Shown: positions 26,328 to 33,977 of the stretch, piece after piece
Numbering within the stretch: the stretch's first letter is position 1
Layout: each line of letters opens with the position of its first letter
Source: Rhodocyclaceae bacterium UBA5602
GTDB lineage: Bacteria > Pseudomonadota > Gammaproteobacteria > Burkholderiales > Rhodocyclaceae
DNA length: 36,846 bases
NCBI GenBank assembly: GCA_002424865.1
Contig: DILC01000047.1
Span: 1 to 36,846 of the forward strand
Reading direction: 5' to 3'
The notes under the pieces: generated by a model
What the model saw: only the letters and a program-made list of their open reading frames with translations
What the model was told of the DNA's origin: nothing
Database searches by the model: none
Program-made: the position numbers and the translations under genes

Positions 26328-26871
26328 TGCAGAGCTGAAGTTAGCGCCCGCTACGCTTGTTGGCAAAGTGGGCTTTGAACTGGAATGGGCGATTAACCAA
26401 TTCATGACGCTCGAAGCACGTATTCTGGATGAGGAGCGCTATACCGATTGGTTAGGCCTGCTTACCGAAGACATCCGCTATCAGATCCCCGTGCCACTCA
26501 CTACCTATCGGCGCAACCGCGCAAGTACCACCGCACTCAAGCCATTATTCATCATTGATGATGGCTTTTCCGGCTTAAAGCAACGTGCCGCGCGTGAGGC
26601 CACCGGGCTGGTGTGGCTGAATGATCCGGCGACAAGGCATCTGCGCATGGTGAATAATATTGAAGTGGAAACGACGGCGACTCCCGATGAATTTCTGGTG
26701 AGGAGCAAGTTTTTGCTCAAGCGTGGCCGCCGCGAGAAAGATATTGTCAGCCATGCTGGCTGGCGGGAAGATATTCTGCGGCAGACAGCAGGGGGGCTGC
26801 GCATTGCCAAACGCACGGTGCATTTGCTCGAACGCGTGGTGATGGATAAAAACCTGAATATGTTTTTCTGA
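26320..26871 (+). CDS. Ring-hydroxylating dioxygenase beta subunit
   Basis: This 183-residue small subunit of the cone-fold (SnoaL/NTF2-like) type has a typical N-terminal block EARILDEERYTDWLGLLTED, IRYQIPVPLTTYRR, and the C-terminal VMDKNLNMFF. It packs against the alpha subunit to form the alpha3beta3 oxygenase and is mainly structural. Start 26320 is fixed by GGGAGGT 5 nt upstream and by the 8-bp overlap with the alpha gene; an upstream in-frame start at 26233 would lie inside alpha. Its immediate partner is alpha 2. Whether it can also serve the stand-alone alpha 1 is unknown. Confidence 0.92.
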   Translation: MANAELKLAPATLVGKVGFELEWAINQFMTLEARILDEERYTDWLGLLTEDIRYQIPVPLTTYRRNRASTTALKPLFIIDDGFSGLKQRAAREATGLVWLNDPATRHLRMVNNIEVETTATPDEFLVRSKFLLKRGRREKDIVSHAGWREDILRQTAGGLRIAKRTVHLLERVVMDKNLNMFF

Positions 26872-26892
26872 TAAAACACCCACACAATAAAA

Positions 26893-26917
26893 CTGGCCGA
26901 CAACTTTTTATGGCCAG
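26893..26917. repeat. Short inverted repeat before SDR 3
   Basis: CTGGCC (26893-26898) and GGCCAG (26912-26917) are separated by 13 A/T-rich bases in the 70-bp gap between the beta subunit gene and SDR 3. It may modulate readthrough or mRNA processing. No T-run supports a terminator. Confidence 0.3.
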
Positions 26918-26941
26918 CATCATAAAAACGAGAGGACGGAA

Positions 26942-27694
26942 ATGACGAATCGCTTTACAGGCCGCTGTGCCATTGTCACGGGTGCTGCCGCTGGCATGGG
27001 GCGCGCTGCCGCCATACGCTTGGCTGCTGAGGGCGCGCGCGTGTGCCTGATTGATGTTGATCGCACGGGGCTGGATGAAACACTCAACACGATCAAAACA
27101 GGCAATGGAGACGCGTATGTATCCCCTTGTGATGTCTCGGACGAAGCCAGCGTGAGCGCGGCAGTCAGGCGCGCGGAAGAAACTTACGGCGCGGTGCGCG
27201 TGTTGTTTAACAACGCAGGCATTGAGTCAGGGGATGGCCTGACGGATTCACTCGAGCTTGCCAACTGGGAGCGCATTCACTCGGTGAACACGCGCGGCCC
27301 ATTTTTGCTGGCTAAATACGCGTTGCAAAGCATGCTCCGCGGCGGTAGCGGGGTGATTACCACCACGTCATCCATCGGCGGCCTGATCGGCACGCCCGGC
27401 TTGCATGCCTACAGCGCATCCAAGGGCGCGGTCATTTCGCTCACCCGTTCGTGGGCGGTGACATATGCCAAGCAAGGCATACGCGCCAATGCCATTTGTC
27501 CCGGTTTGGTGATGACCCCCATGGTGCAGCGCATTGGCAAAGGTTTTATCGATGGCGCAACGGCAATGACACCATTGGGACGCGGTGCCGATCCGGCAGA
27601 GATTGCAAATCTCGTGGCCTTTTTGTCGTCGGACGAAGCGAGCTTTATCACCGGCGCGATCATCCCAATCGACGGCGGTTACACCGCGCAATAG
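26942..27694 (+). CDS. SDR 3, candidate cis-diol dehydrogenase
   Basis: This 250-residue classical SDR has an intact active site: TGAAAGMG (13-20), NNAG (90-93), Ser143/Ser144 region TTSSIGG, and Tyr157-x3-Lys161 in YSASKGA, ending in GAIIPIDGGYTAQ. Directly following a dioxygenase alpha/beta pair, the expected role is NAD-dependent oxidation of the cis-dihydrodiol to a catechol, or of an alcohol to the ketone used by the downstream monooxygenase. Both roles are inferred from context. The sequence GAGAGGACGGAA supplies the ribosome binding site. Confidence 0.9.
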   Translation: MTNRFTGRCAIVTGAAAGMGRAAAIRLAAEGARVCLIDVDRTGLDETLNTIKTGNGDAYVSPCDVSDEASVSAAVRRAEETYGAVRVLFNNAGIESGDGLTDSLELANWERIHSVNTRGPFLLAKYALQSMLRGGSGVITTTSSIGGLIGTPGLHAYSASKGAVISLTRSWAVTYAKQGIRANAICPGLVMTPMVQRIGKGFIDGATAMTPLGRGADPAEIANLVAFLSSDEASFITGAIIPIDGGYTAQ

Positions 27695-27727
27695 GCGCCT
27701 GCCGCTTCCGCTGTGGCAACGGAAAGC

Positions 27728-27873
27728 AGCCGGGGCGGCATGCCCGTAGCGGAGACGGTGCATGAAAAAGTCGGCGTTGGTGAGACGGCGACCAATGTTT
27801 TAGGCATATGCGTATCAAACCCGGGCAGCGCGTCCCGCAAGGTGTGGGCCTATCGAGCGCAGGGTCTCTGTTA
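27728..27873 (+). pseudogene. Possible remnant of a quinone-oxidoreductase N-terminus
   Basis: Between SDR 3 and the flavin monooxygenase, 27764-27790 matches 17024-17050 inside the Qor gene at 25 of 27 bases in the same codon frame (EKVGVGETA against EKVGVGDTA). A GG-rich stretch before it fits the GGPEV segment with a small insertion. The frame ends in TAA at 27871-27873 without the rest of a reductase domain. It may be a fossil of a second copy or a short conversion tract. Chance or shared codon bias cannot be excluded. Confidence 0.4.
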
Positions 27874-27900
27874 ATTCACGTTTTATCAGGAGAAACGACT

Positions 27901-29556
27901 TTGAATCCAAGAGCGCATTCCCGAGCGGCAGGCTCAAGCATTAAATCATTCGATGTTGTCGTCATTGGCGCGGGATTTGCGGGGCTGTATGCGCTGCATC
28001 GGCTGCGCGACCAGATGGGCGTTTCGGCCCACGTTTTCGATGCGGCCTCAGACGTTGGCGGCACGTGGTATTGGAACCGGTACCCCGGTGCGCGGTGTGA
28101 TATCGAGAGCATTCACTACTCTTACTCTTTTTCTGAAGAGCTCCAGCAAGAATGGGTATGGAGTGAGCGTTTTGCTTCGCAACCGGAAATCCTGAACTAT
28201 CTGAATCACGTCGCTGACCGCTTTGATTTGCGCAAAGACATTCAATTCAACACCCGCATTACCTCGCTGGTTTGGGATGATAAAAACAAAGTGTGGGAAG
28301 TTGGCACTGAAGAAGGCATCATCGCGCGCTGTAAATATCTCATTGCGGGTACAGGTAATCTTTCGGTGGCTAAAAAGCCGGACTTCAAAGGCTTTGAAAA
28401 ATTCAAAGGCGAGATCTACGCAACCGGCAGTTGGCCGCACGAGAAAGTTGATTTCACAGGCAAGCGGGTGGGCGTTATTGGTGCGGGTGCGAGCGGCATT
28501 CAGGCGATTACTGAAATCGCCAAGGAGGCAGCCCACCTCACCGTGTTTCAGCGCACGCCGAACTTTGCTTCACCGATTGGCAATGGGCCATTGACTCCTG
28601 AAGCCGTCAAGCAAGTCAAAGCGCGGTACAAAGAGATTCGCGCCAAATCACGCAATTCATTTGGCGGCATGCCTTACGATAAGGCACTGCCCTCTGCCAT
28701 TGCAGCTACGCCGACAGAGCGGCGGCGGGTGTATGACGACTGCTATTGGGATGGCGGCTTTCGCATGATTTTCGACAGTTTTCAGGATTTGCTGTTCAAT
28801 AGGGAGTCCAACGATACCGCCGCCGAATATATCCGCGCCAAAATCCGCGAGCGCGTCAAAGACCCGAAAGTAGCGGAGATGCTCACACCCAAAGGCTATC
28901 CGTACGGCACCAAACGCCCACCGTTGGAAACCAAGTATTACGAAACCTACAACCGCGATAACGTCACGTTGGTGGATATCAAAAGCACGCCGATAGAGGA
29001 GGTCACCGAGCACGGTATCCGCACGTCGAACGCTGAATTTGAGCTTGACGTGATTGTGCTGGCCATCGGGTTCGATGCCATGACAGGGCCGTTGTTGAGC
29101 ATGGGGATTGTTGGTCGGGATGGGCTGGCGCTGAACAAAAAATGGGCAGATGGGCCGCACACGTATTTGGGCATCACCACGCATGGCTTCCCGAACCTGT
29201 TTTTCATCACCGGCCCGCAAAGTCCCAGCGTGCTCTATAACATGCCGTTAGCGATCGAGGATCACGTGGAATTTGCAACCGATGCGATCCGTTACTTGCG
29301 TGAGCACGATCTGGATGTGATGGAGCCGACACAGGAAGCGGAAACCCAGTGGGGCGCACTCGTTGACTCGATAGCGCAGAAAACGTTGCTGCCCGGTACG
29401 GATTCCTGGTACACGGGAGCCAACATTCCCGGCAAGCCGCGCGTGTGCATGATTTATCTGGGGGGCGCGCCCTCTTACCGGAAAATCTGTGCGGACGTCG
29501 AGGCGAATGGTTACACCGGTTTTGCGCTGGACCGTACGGCAGCGATAGCGGCGTAG
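27901..29556 (+). CDS. Flavin monooxygenase, Baeyer-Villiger type with altered fingerprint
   Basis: This 551-residue class B flavoprotein is similar in style to cyclohexanone-type Baeyer-Villiger monooxygenases, which turn ketones into esters or lactones. It has an FAD Rossmann motif GAGFAG (23-28), DVGGTWYWNRYPGARCD, an NADP Rossmann motif GAGASG (194-199), and FQRTPNFASP. The fingerprint FxGxxxHxxxW reads FKGEIYATGSW (168-178): the His is Ala174 (codon GCA at 28420). The start is a TTG at 27901 with AGGAGA 7 nt upstream; an upstream ATG at 27808 adds residues that run through the Qor-like remnant and look non-coding. It lies 206 bp after SDR 3 and may be co-transcribed or have its own promoter. 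Confidence 0.88.
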   Translation: MNPRAHSRAAGSSIKSFDVVVIGAGFAGLYALHRLRDQMGVSAHVFDAASDVGGTWYWNRYPGARCDIESIHYSYSFSEELQQEWVWSERFASQPEILNYLNHVADRFDLRKDIQFNTRITSLVWDDKNKVWEVGTEEGIIARCKYLIAGTGNLSVAKKPDFKGFEKFKGEIYATGSWPHEKVDFTGKRVGVIGAGASGIQAITEIAKEAAHLTVFQRTPNFASPIGNGPLTPEAVKQVKARYKEIRAKSRNSFGGMPYDKALPSAIAATPTERRRVYDDCYWDGGFRMIFDSFQDLLFNRESNDTAAEYIRAKIRERVKDPKVAEMLTPKGYPYGTKRPPLETKYYETYNRDNVTLVDIKSTPIEEVTEHGIRTSNAEFELDVIVLAIGFDAMTGPLLSMGIVGRDGLALNKKWADGPHTYLGITTHGFPNLFFITGPQSPSVLYNMPLAIEDHVEFATDAIRYLREHDLDVMEPTQEAETQWGALVDSIAQKTLLPGTDSWYTGANIPGKPRVCMIYLGGAPSYRKICADVEANGYTGFALDRTAAIAA

Positions 29557-29581
29557 ATGAGGACGATGGCCGTGCAGCGCT

Positions 29582-29779
29582 TTACTTGTATTGGGCGAAA
29601 ACGGTTTTCGCGTCCTTGTGCGTGCGATCCAGGGTACAGAGGGTTGGATCATCATCATGGGGGCTGAAAAAATTATCCGCTTGCGCGCGCATGACCATCT
29701 GAATGGCCGTTTCATCTGTCATGGCGTATTTTTCGGTGATGAGTGTCGTCACTTCGTCTAAATATTCTTCGTAGTTCAT
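29582..29779 (-). CDS. Small conserved-looking hypothetical protein (65 aa)
   Basis: The product is acidic and helical, with the segments MNYEEYLDEVTTLITEKYAM and DNFFSPHDDDPTLCTLDR. I do not know its function. It lies downstream of the VF530-like gene on the same strand after 66 bp, and converges with the flavin monooxygenase gene. The composition and clear start region favour a real gene over a shadow, because the opposite strand here is intergenic. Confidence 0.65.
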   Translation of the reverse strand: MNYEEYLDEVTTLITEKYAMTDETAIQMVMRAQADNFFSPHDDDPTLCTLDRTHKDAKTVFAQYK

Positions 29780-29845
29780 CGGGGTGGGTGGTGCAAAGCC
29801 TTGGATTGAAAATTCGTAGTTTAGACGCTTGACGTGGTGATATTT

Positions 29846-30088
29846 CTAGCCGTCATTCTTCATCGCAGTTTTTCTCGCCTGGCCTAGAAGATCAACATAT
29901 AAGGCCTCCACTTGCGATCTTGCCCAGGGCGTGCGGCGCAAGAATTTCAGGCTGGACGCCATGCTCGGCTCATGGGTAAAGCAGCGAATGGCGATACGCC
30001 GCCCGAGCTGATGCCAGCCGTAATAATCGACTAGTTCATGCAGCAGTTTTTCCAGGGTGATGCCGTGCAATGGATTGTTGGCTTGCAT
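29846..30088 (-). CDS. VF530-type DNA-binding protein (DUF2132)
   Basis: This 80-residue protein matches the VF530/DUF2132 family from memory: NPLHGITLEKLLHELVDYYGW, LGRRIAIRCFTHEPS and SSLKFLRRTPWAR are the hallmark segments. The family fold is a small helical domain reported as DNA-binding, with no established role. It lies 22 bp downstream of hflX on the same strand and is probably co-transcribed with it. Length is complete for the family. Confidence 0.85.
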   Translation of the reverse strand: MQANNPLHGITLEKLLHELVDYYGWHQLGRRIAIRCFTHEPSMASSLKFLRRTPWARSQVEALYVDLLGQARKTAMKNDG

Positions 30089-30110
30089 GGTGGTTTATTC
30101 CAAGGGGGCA

Positions 30111-31625
30111 TCAAGTTGCAACTTGATGCGGCGAAGCCAGATTGCCGAGTTTTGCCGCCAGGCTGTCGAGGGTGGCGCCATCAGACCGAATGCGGAAAAC
30201 TGCGCCCAGTTCATCCGCATGTTCTTCCAACACCTCGCAATGCGCAAAAATTTCACCGCGCAGTTGTTGTGACGACCAGGGCAGCAGCAGCGTTGTTTCA
30301 ATCAGGTCGCGCTGGAAAAACGTCACAATGGCACGGTGCAATCCCGCGACATCCTCAGGCCGGCGTGCGCTCATGACGATGCAACCAGGATATTTCGCGT
30401 GCAGCATGGCTTCTTGCGCGGCTTGTTCGGCGACGCTGCCAACTTGGTCTATTTTGTTGAATACCCGGATGCGCGGCACGTCCTGCGCGCCAATTTCAGC
30501 CAGAACCTGTTCGGTGACTTCCAGTTGGCGGAGAAAACCTGGGTCGCTGGCGTCAATCACATGCAGCAGGAGCGCGGCGTCCAGTGCTTCATCCAGTGTT
30601 GATTTAAACGAGGCCACCAGCCCATGCGGCAGGTTTTTGATAAAGCCGACTGTATCGCTTACCAGCACGCGCGGCACGCTTTCGGGATAGAGCGTGCGCA
30701 CGGTGGTATCCAGCGTAGCGAAGAGTTTGTTGGCTACCAGCACTTCGCTGCCCGTGAGCGCGCGCATCAGGGTGGACTTGCCAGCATTGGTGTAGCCGAC
30801 CAGTGCCACGTTAGCCAGCCCGCCGCGTTGTCCCTGCTGATTTTGCCGGCGTGCGCGTTGCGTTTTTCGCTCGACTTCCATCGCGTCGATTTCCATTTGC
30901 AGCTCAGCGATGCGGTCACGGATCTTGCGTTTATCAAGTTCCGTGTGCGATTCACCCGCACCACGCCCACCCACGCCGCTGCGCTGCCGGCCTTGCGGGC
31001 CTGCCAGCTTGGCCATCTCGCGCAACCGCGGCGCCATGTAGCCCAAGCGGGCAATCTCGACCTGCGCCCGTGCCGCACGCGAGCGCGCATTGCGATGAAA
31101 AATTTCCAGGATCACTGTCGTCCTGTCCATCACTTCACAGCCGACTGCTTTTTCCAAATTGCGCGCTTGGGAAGGGGATATCTCGTGGTCAACAAAAACC
31201 ACCTCAATGAGCGGATGTCTCTCTTGGATGAACGCCTGGGCCATGTCCCCATTTGAGTCCGGCCATGCATTTAAATCGGCATTCGCGCTGTCTTCACTTA
31301 TCGAATCACCTGCCAGACGATCCGCATCCTCCATTTCATCCTGCTGATCATCACGATGGCTATCAACCGCATCATCCATGTCCTGCTCATCTGAGTTCTG
31401 TTTGACAAAGCGTCGAATCTCCTCCCGCTTGCCAACGCCCAGATAGGCCGTTTTCTCAAAGCTGTTGCGCTTTTGCGTAAAGGTGTGGACGACTTGAAAA
31501 CCCAGTGTTTTGGCAAGCTCGCGCAGCTCGGCCAGTGACGCCGCAAACTCAATATCGCTCACGCCAGGGAGCTGAACGGCGGCGACAACAGCGAGCTTGG
31601 GGTTTTCTTTGGTTTCTTTTTGCAT
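30111..31625 (-). CDS. hflX: GTPase HflX (ribosome-associated) with acidic insertion
   Basis: This 504-residue HflX GTPase binds the 50S subunit and rescues stalled or heat-damaged ribosomes. The N-terminal domain is followed by the glycine-rich GRQRSGVGGRGAGESHTELD segment, a coiled-coil (about 230-265), and the G domain: G1 GYTNAGKST (277-285), G3 DTVGF (324-328), G4 NKID, G5 MSAR. It is 70-130 residues longer than usual mainly because residues about 76-130 are an acidic, low-complexity insert (some twenty Asp/Glu), placed between RREEI-like and HPLIEVVFVDHE core segments. There is no hfq or hflKC neighbour as in many proteobacteria; VF530 and a small protein follow instead. Confidence 0.93.
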   Translation of the reverse strand: MQKETKENPKLAVVAAVQLPGVSDIEFAASLAELRELAKTLGFQVVHTFTQKRNSFEKTAYLGVGKREEIRRFVKQNSDEQDMDDAVDSHRDDQQDEMEDADRLAGDSISEDSANADLNAWPDSNGDMAQAFIQERHPLIEVVFVDHEISPSQARNLEKAVGCEVMDRTTVILEIFHRNARSRAARAQVEIARLGYMAPRLREMAKLAGPQGRQRSGVGGRGAGESHTELDKRKIRDRIAELQMEIDAMEVERKTQRARRQNQQGQRGGLANVALVGYTNAGKSTLMRALTGSEVLVANKLFATLDTTVRTLYPESVPRVLVSDTVGFIKNLPHGLVASFKSTLDEALDAALLLHVIDASDPGFLRQLEVTEQVLAEIGAQDVPRIRVFNKIDQVGSVAEQAAQEAMLHAKYPGCIVMSARRPEDVAGLHRAIVTFFQRDLIETTLLLPWSSQQLRGEIFAHCEVLEEHADELGAVFRIRSDGATLDSLAAKLGNLASPHQVAT

Positions 31626-32154
31626 GCTTGGATGACAGTGGCTAGATTGAACAAGGGCGGCTAGTATCCGCTAAATGGGCATTCTTCGATAGTGCAAATT
31701 GCTGGGACGATGTTGGGTTTGAAAATTAAATGCCTGCATGCCCATCCAGCAGGGCCGTGCGGCTGTGCCGGGCAAATTTGAGAACTGATTTTTAAAAAAC
31801 CAGGTGTTGCCATTTTTCACTGTCAGAAGGCTTTATGGCTGAAAAGCAGGGCGTGCATGCAATGACAAAAAAATTATGCCGGTCTATCATGCTTTTGGCG
31901 CATGGCCAGGTTTCATGCGTGTCGCTAGGTGCGTGGCCGCCCGTGTTGTTTTGCGCGTGGCGCACAGCCTTGCGGCGGCAACGTGATGATGCTGTGGAGG
32001 ATAATCCTTTTATATGAAATCCACGCAGGATTCCTGGCTTAATGCGCTATTGGCGATTATTGGCTATTGGCCGGGTGGTTTTCTTTTGCGGGCGAACGGG
32101 CGGCTGACTTGAATTGTCATCAAGTCCATAGGCTCTATACAGCGTGAATTGATT
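31626..32154. other. Divergent intergenic region between hflX and the pil genes
   Basis: This 529 bp contains no gene I can support. A 60-codon frame (31835-32017) has implausible composition. A 32-codon frame at 32014-32112 begins after GGAGG, but 14 nt away. The promoters of hflX (leftward) and of the PP0621-like/pilSR genes (rightward) should be here; no strong consensus was found. Confidence 0.4.
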
Positions 32155-32376
32155 GTGATCAAAATTATTCTTTTTGTTCTGCTTGTTGGCTATCTGGTTT
32201 TTCGGTTGGGCAAAAAGCAAAGGAAGCAAACCCGCGAGGCGCCACAGCCCTTGCCAGAGGCCATGGTGCGTTGCGCCCACTGTGGCATTTATGTCCCGCA
32301 GTCCGAAGCGGTTGTCGATCTGCCTGCGCAACGTGCTTACTGTTCGGCCGCGCATCGCGCATTAGGCGCAAAGTAA
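32155..32376 (+). CDS. PP0621-family small membrane/zinc-ribbon-like protein
   Basis: This 73-residue protein has one N-terminal transmembrane helix (IKIILFVLLVGYLVFRLGKK) and a cytosolic tail with paired metal-ligand candidates: RCAHCGIYVPQSEAV and YCSAAHR. It resembles the small PP0621-type proteins often found just before pilS in betaproteobacteria. Their function is unknown; a zinc-bound scaffold is a guess. The start is non-ATG: GTG 32155, or the adjacent TTG 32149. Its stop codon overlaps an ATG in the pilS frame, so translation may be coupled. Confidence 0.75.
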   Translation: MIKIILFVLLVGYLVFRLGKKQRKQTREAPQPLPEAMVRCAHCGIYVPQSEAVVDLPAQRAYCSAAHRALGAK

Positions 32377-32407
32377 TGGCCAGGTGCAAAGTAATGGCTG
32401 GATTGCC
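32376..32407 (+). repeat. 18-bp tandem duplication at the pilS start
   Basis: GCAAAGTAATGGC begins at 32368 and again at 32386, a period of 18 bp. Each copy carries an in-frame ATG (32376, 32394). The first unit supplies AGGT 8 nt before the second ATG. Confidence 0.6.
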
Positions 32408-33977
32408 TGCGGATCAACATCCCTCGCCAACACTGGATTCTTTTTGGCGCTCGCTCTTGTTCTTCTCCGTGTACCGTGTGAGCGTTGCCCTGTTGTTTTT
32501 ATGCGCGGTTCTGGTCTTTGGCGACGCGGTGAGCTTAGGGGTTCAAAGTCCTGTTTTTTTTCGTCGCCTAGCGGCAGCTTACCTCGTATTGTCGGTTGTG
32601 TTCCTGGTTGTGCAACATCGCTATCGACGCCATTTCGATAGCCAGCTGACGGCGCAGGTGGTCGTCGATATTGTGGCGTTAACCTTGATGATGTTTGCCA
32701 GTGGTGGCCAAAAAAGCGGCATTGCCATGCTGCTGTTGGTCGTAGTCTCCGGTGCAGGTTTGGTCGGACAAGGGCGGATGGTCTTGTTTTATGCCGCGCT
32801 GGCTTCGCTTGCCGTGTTGCTGGAGGAGAGCTGGTGGGCGCTGGTGATTGATAGCTCGCCGGCGGATTTTTTTACCGCAGGCATTACCGCGCTGGCTTTT
32901 TTCGCGGCGGGTATTGCCGCACGCCTGCTGGCCAGAAGGGTGGTAAGCAACGAACTTTTGGCGATTGGCCGGGGGCAGCAGTTGGACGCGCAGCTCAGGA
33001 TGAGCGAGCAGATTATCCGGGAGATGGATAGTGGTGTGTTGCAGGTCAGCAGTGAGGGCGTGATGCAGATGAGCAATCCCAAAGCGCGTGCCATGCTGTG
33101 CTTGTCAGGTCAAAAGTTGCCCGCCAGGCTGCCCAAAGTACTGGCAGCGCATTTTTCTGTGTGGCAAGCCGGCCATGTTGAGGTTTCAGCGTTATTGTTT
33201 TGGGAACCAACCCAACGCCAGTTGCGGGTGCGCTACATCCCATCGTCGCACATCCTGGATGATGCCTTGTTATACATCGAAGATATGGCGCAAGTGCATG
33301 AGCAAGCGCAACAACTCAAACTGGCGGCGCTGGGCCGCTTAGCGGCCAATATGGCGCATGAAATCCGCAACCCTTTGGCGGCCATCAGCCATGCTGCAGA
33401 GCTCTTGGCCGAAGATGATACGGACGCTGTGCGCTACCGTTTGGCGTCTATTGTGCATGACAACACGGTGCGCTTGAATCGTCTGGTGACTGAAGTATTG
33501 ACGCTGGGGCGCCGTGATCAAGCCTCGCCCGAGATGATCGCTTGGCCAGCGTTCATGGCGCGGTTTATGGATGAGCTGATCTTGCACGATGCCACAGCAA
33601 GGCACCGCATCGCGATTATTCATTCTGTGCCCGTCAAGGTATGGTTTGATCGCACCCATTGGCATAGGGTGCTATGGAATTTGCTGACCAATGCCTTGCG
33701 TTATGCCAGTGATGCCGACGGTGCGGTAAGGCTTGAAGTCTTGCTGACAGCGCCGACGGTGGTTGAAATCCATATCGCCGATGATGGTCCAGGCATTAGT
33801 GAAGATTTACAGGCGCAGGTTTTTGAGCCATTTTTTACGACACACACTGCCGGAACAGGGCTGGGGCTTTATATTGCGCGTGAATTATGCGAGGCCAACA
33901 AGGCCAGGTTGGTGCTGCTGGCCAATAATCCCGGGGCATGTTTCCGTATAACGCTAGAGGGGAGTTTATGTCCGTAA
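32394..33977 (+). CDS. pilS: Sensor histidine kinase PilS
   Basis: This 527-residue inner-membrane histidine kinase is of the PilS type, controlling type IV pilin expression with PilR. About six N-terminal transmembrane helices (residues 18-190) are followed by a PAS-like cytosolic domain and a kinase core. The core has H-box NMAHEIRNPL (His322), the N-box NLLTNALRYA, G1 DDGPGI and G2 GTGLGLYIA. The start at ATG 32394 has AGGT 8 nt upstream; the ATG at 32376 overlapping the previous stop is the alternative. Its 3' end overlaps pilR by 10 bp. No pilA is visible, so the pilus assignment rests on the family and gene order. Confidence 0.9.
   Translation: MAGLPADQHPSPTLDSFWRSLLFFSVYRVSVALLFLCAVLVFGDAVSLGVQSPVFFRRLAAAYLVLSVVFLVVQHRYRRHFDSQLTAQVVVDIVALTLMMFASGGQKSGIAMLLLVVVSGAGLVGQGRMVLFYAALASLAVLLEESWWALVIDSSPADFFTAGITALAFFAAGIAARLLARRVVSNELLAIGRGQQLDAQLRMSEQIIREMDSGVLQVSSEGVMQMSNPKARAMLCLSGQKLPARLPKVLAAHFSVWQAGHVEVSALLFWEPTQRQLRVRYIPSSHILDDALLYIEDMAQVHEQAQQLKLAALGRLAANMAHEIRNPLAAISHAAELLAEDDTDAVRYRLASIVHDNTVRLNRLVTEVLTLGRRDQASPEMIAWPAFMARFMDELILHDATARHRIAIIHSVPVKVWFDRTHWHRVLWNLLTNALRYASDADGAVRLEVLLTAPTVVEIHIADDGPGISEDLQAQVFEPFFTTHTAGTGLGLYIARELCEANKARLVLLANNPGACFRITLEGSLCP

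Noticed and set aside
32014..32112. 32-codon peptide before the PP0621-like gene
   Set aside because: The GGAGG is 14 nt from the ATG, too far for comfort, and nothing supports conservation.
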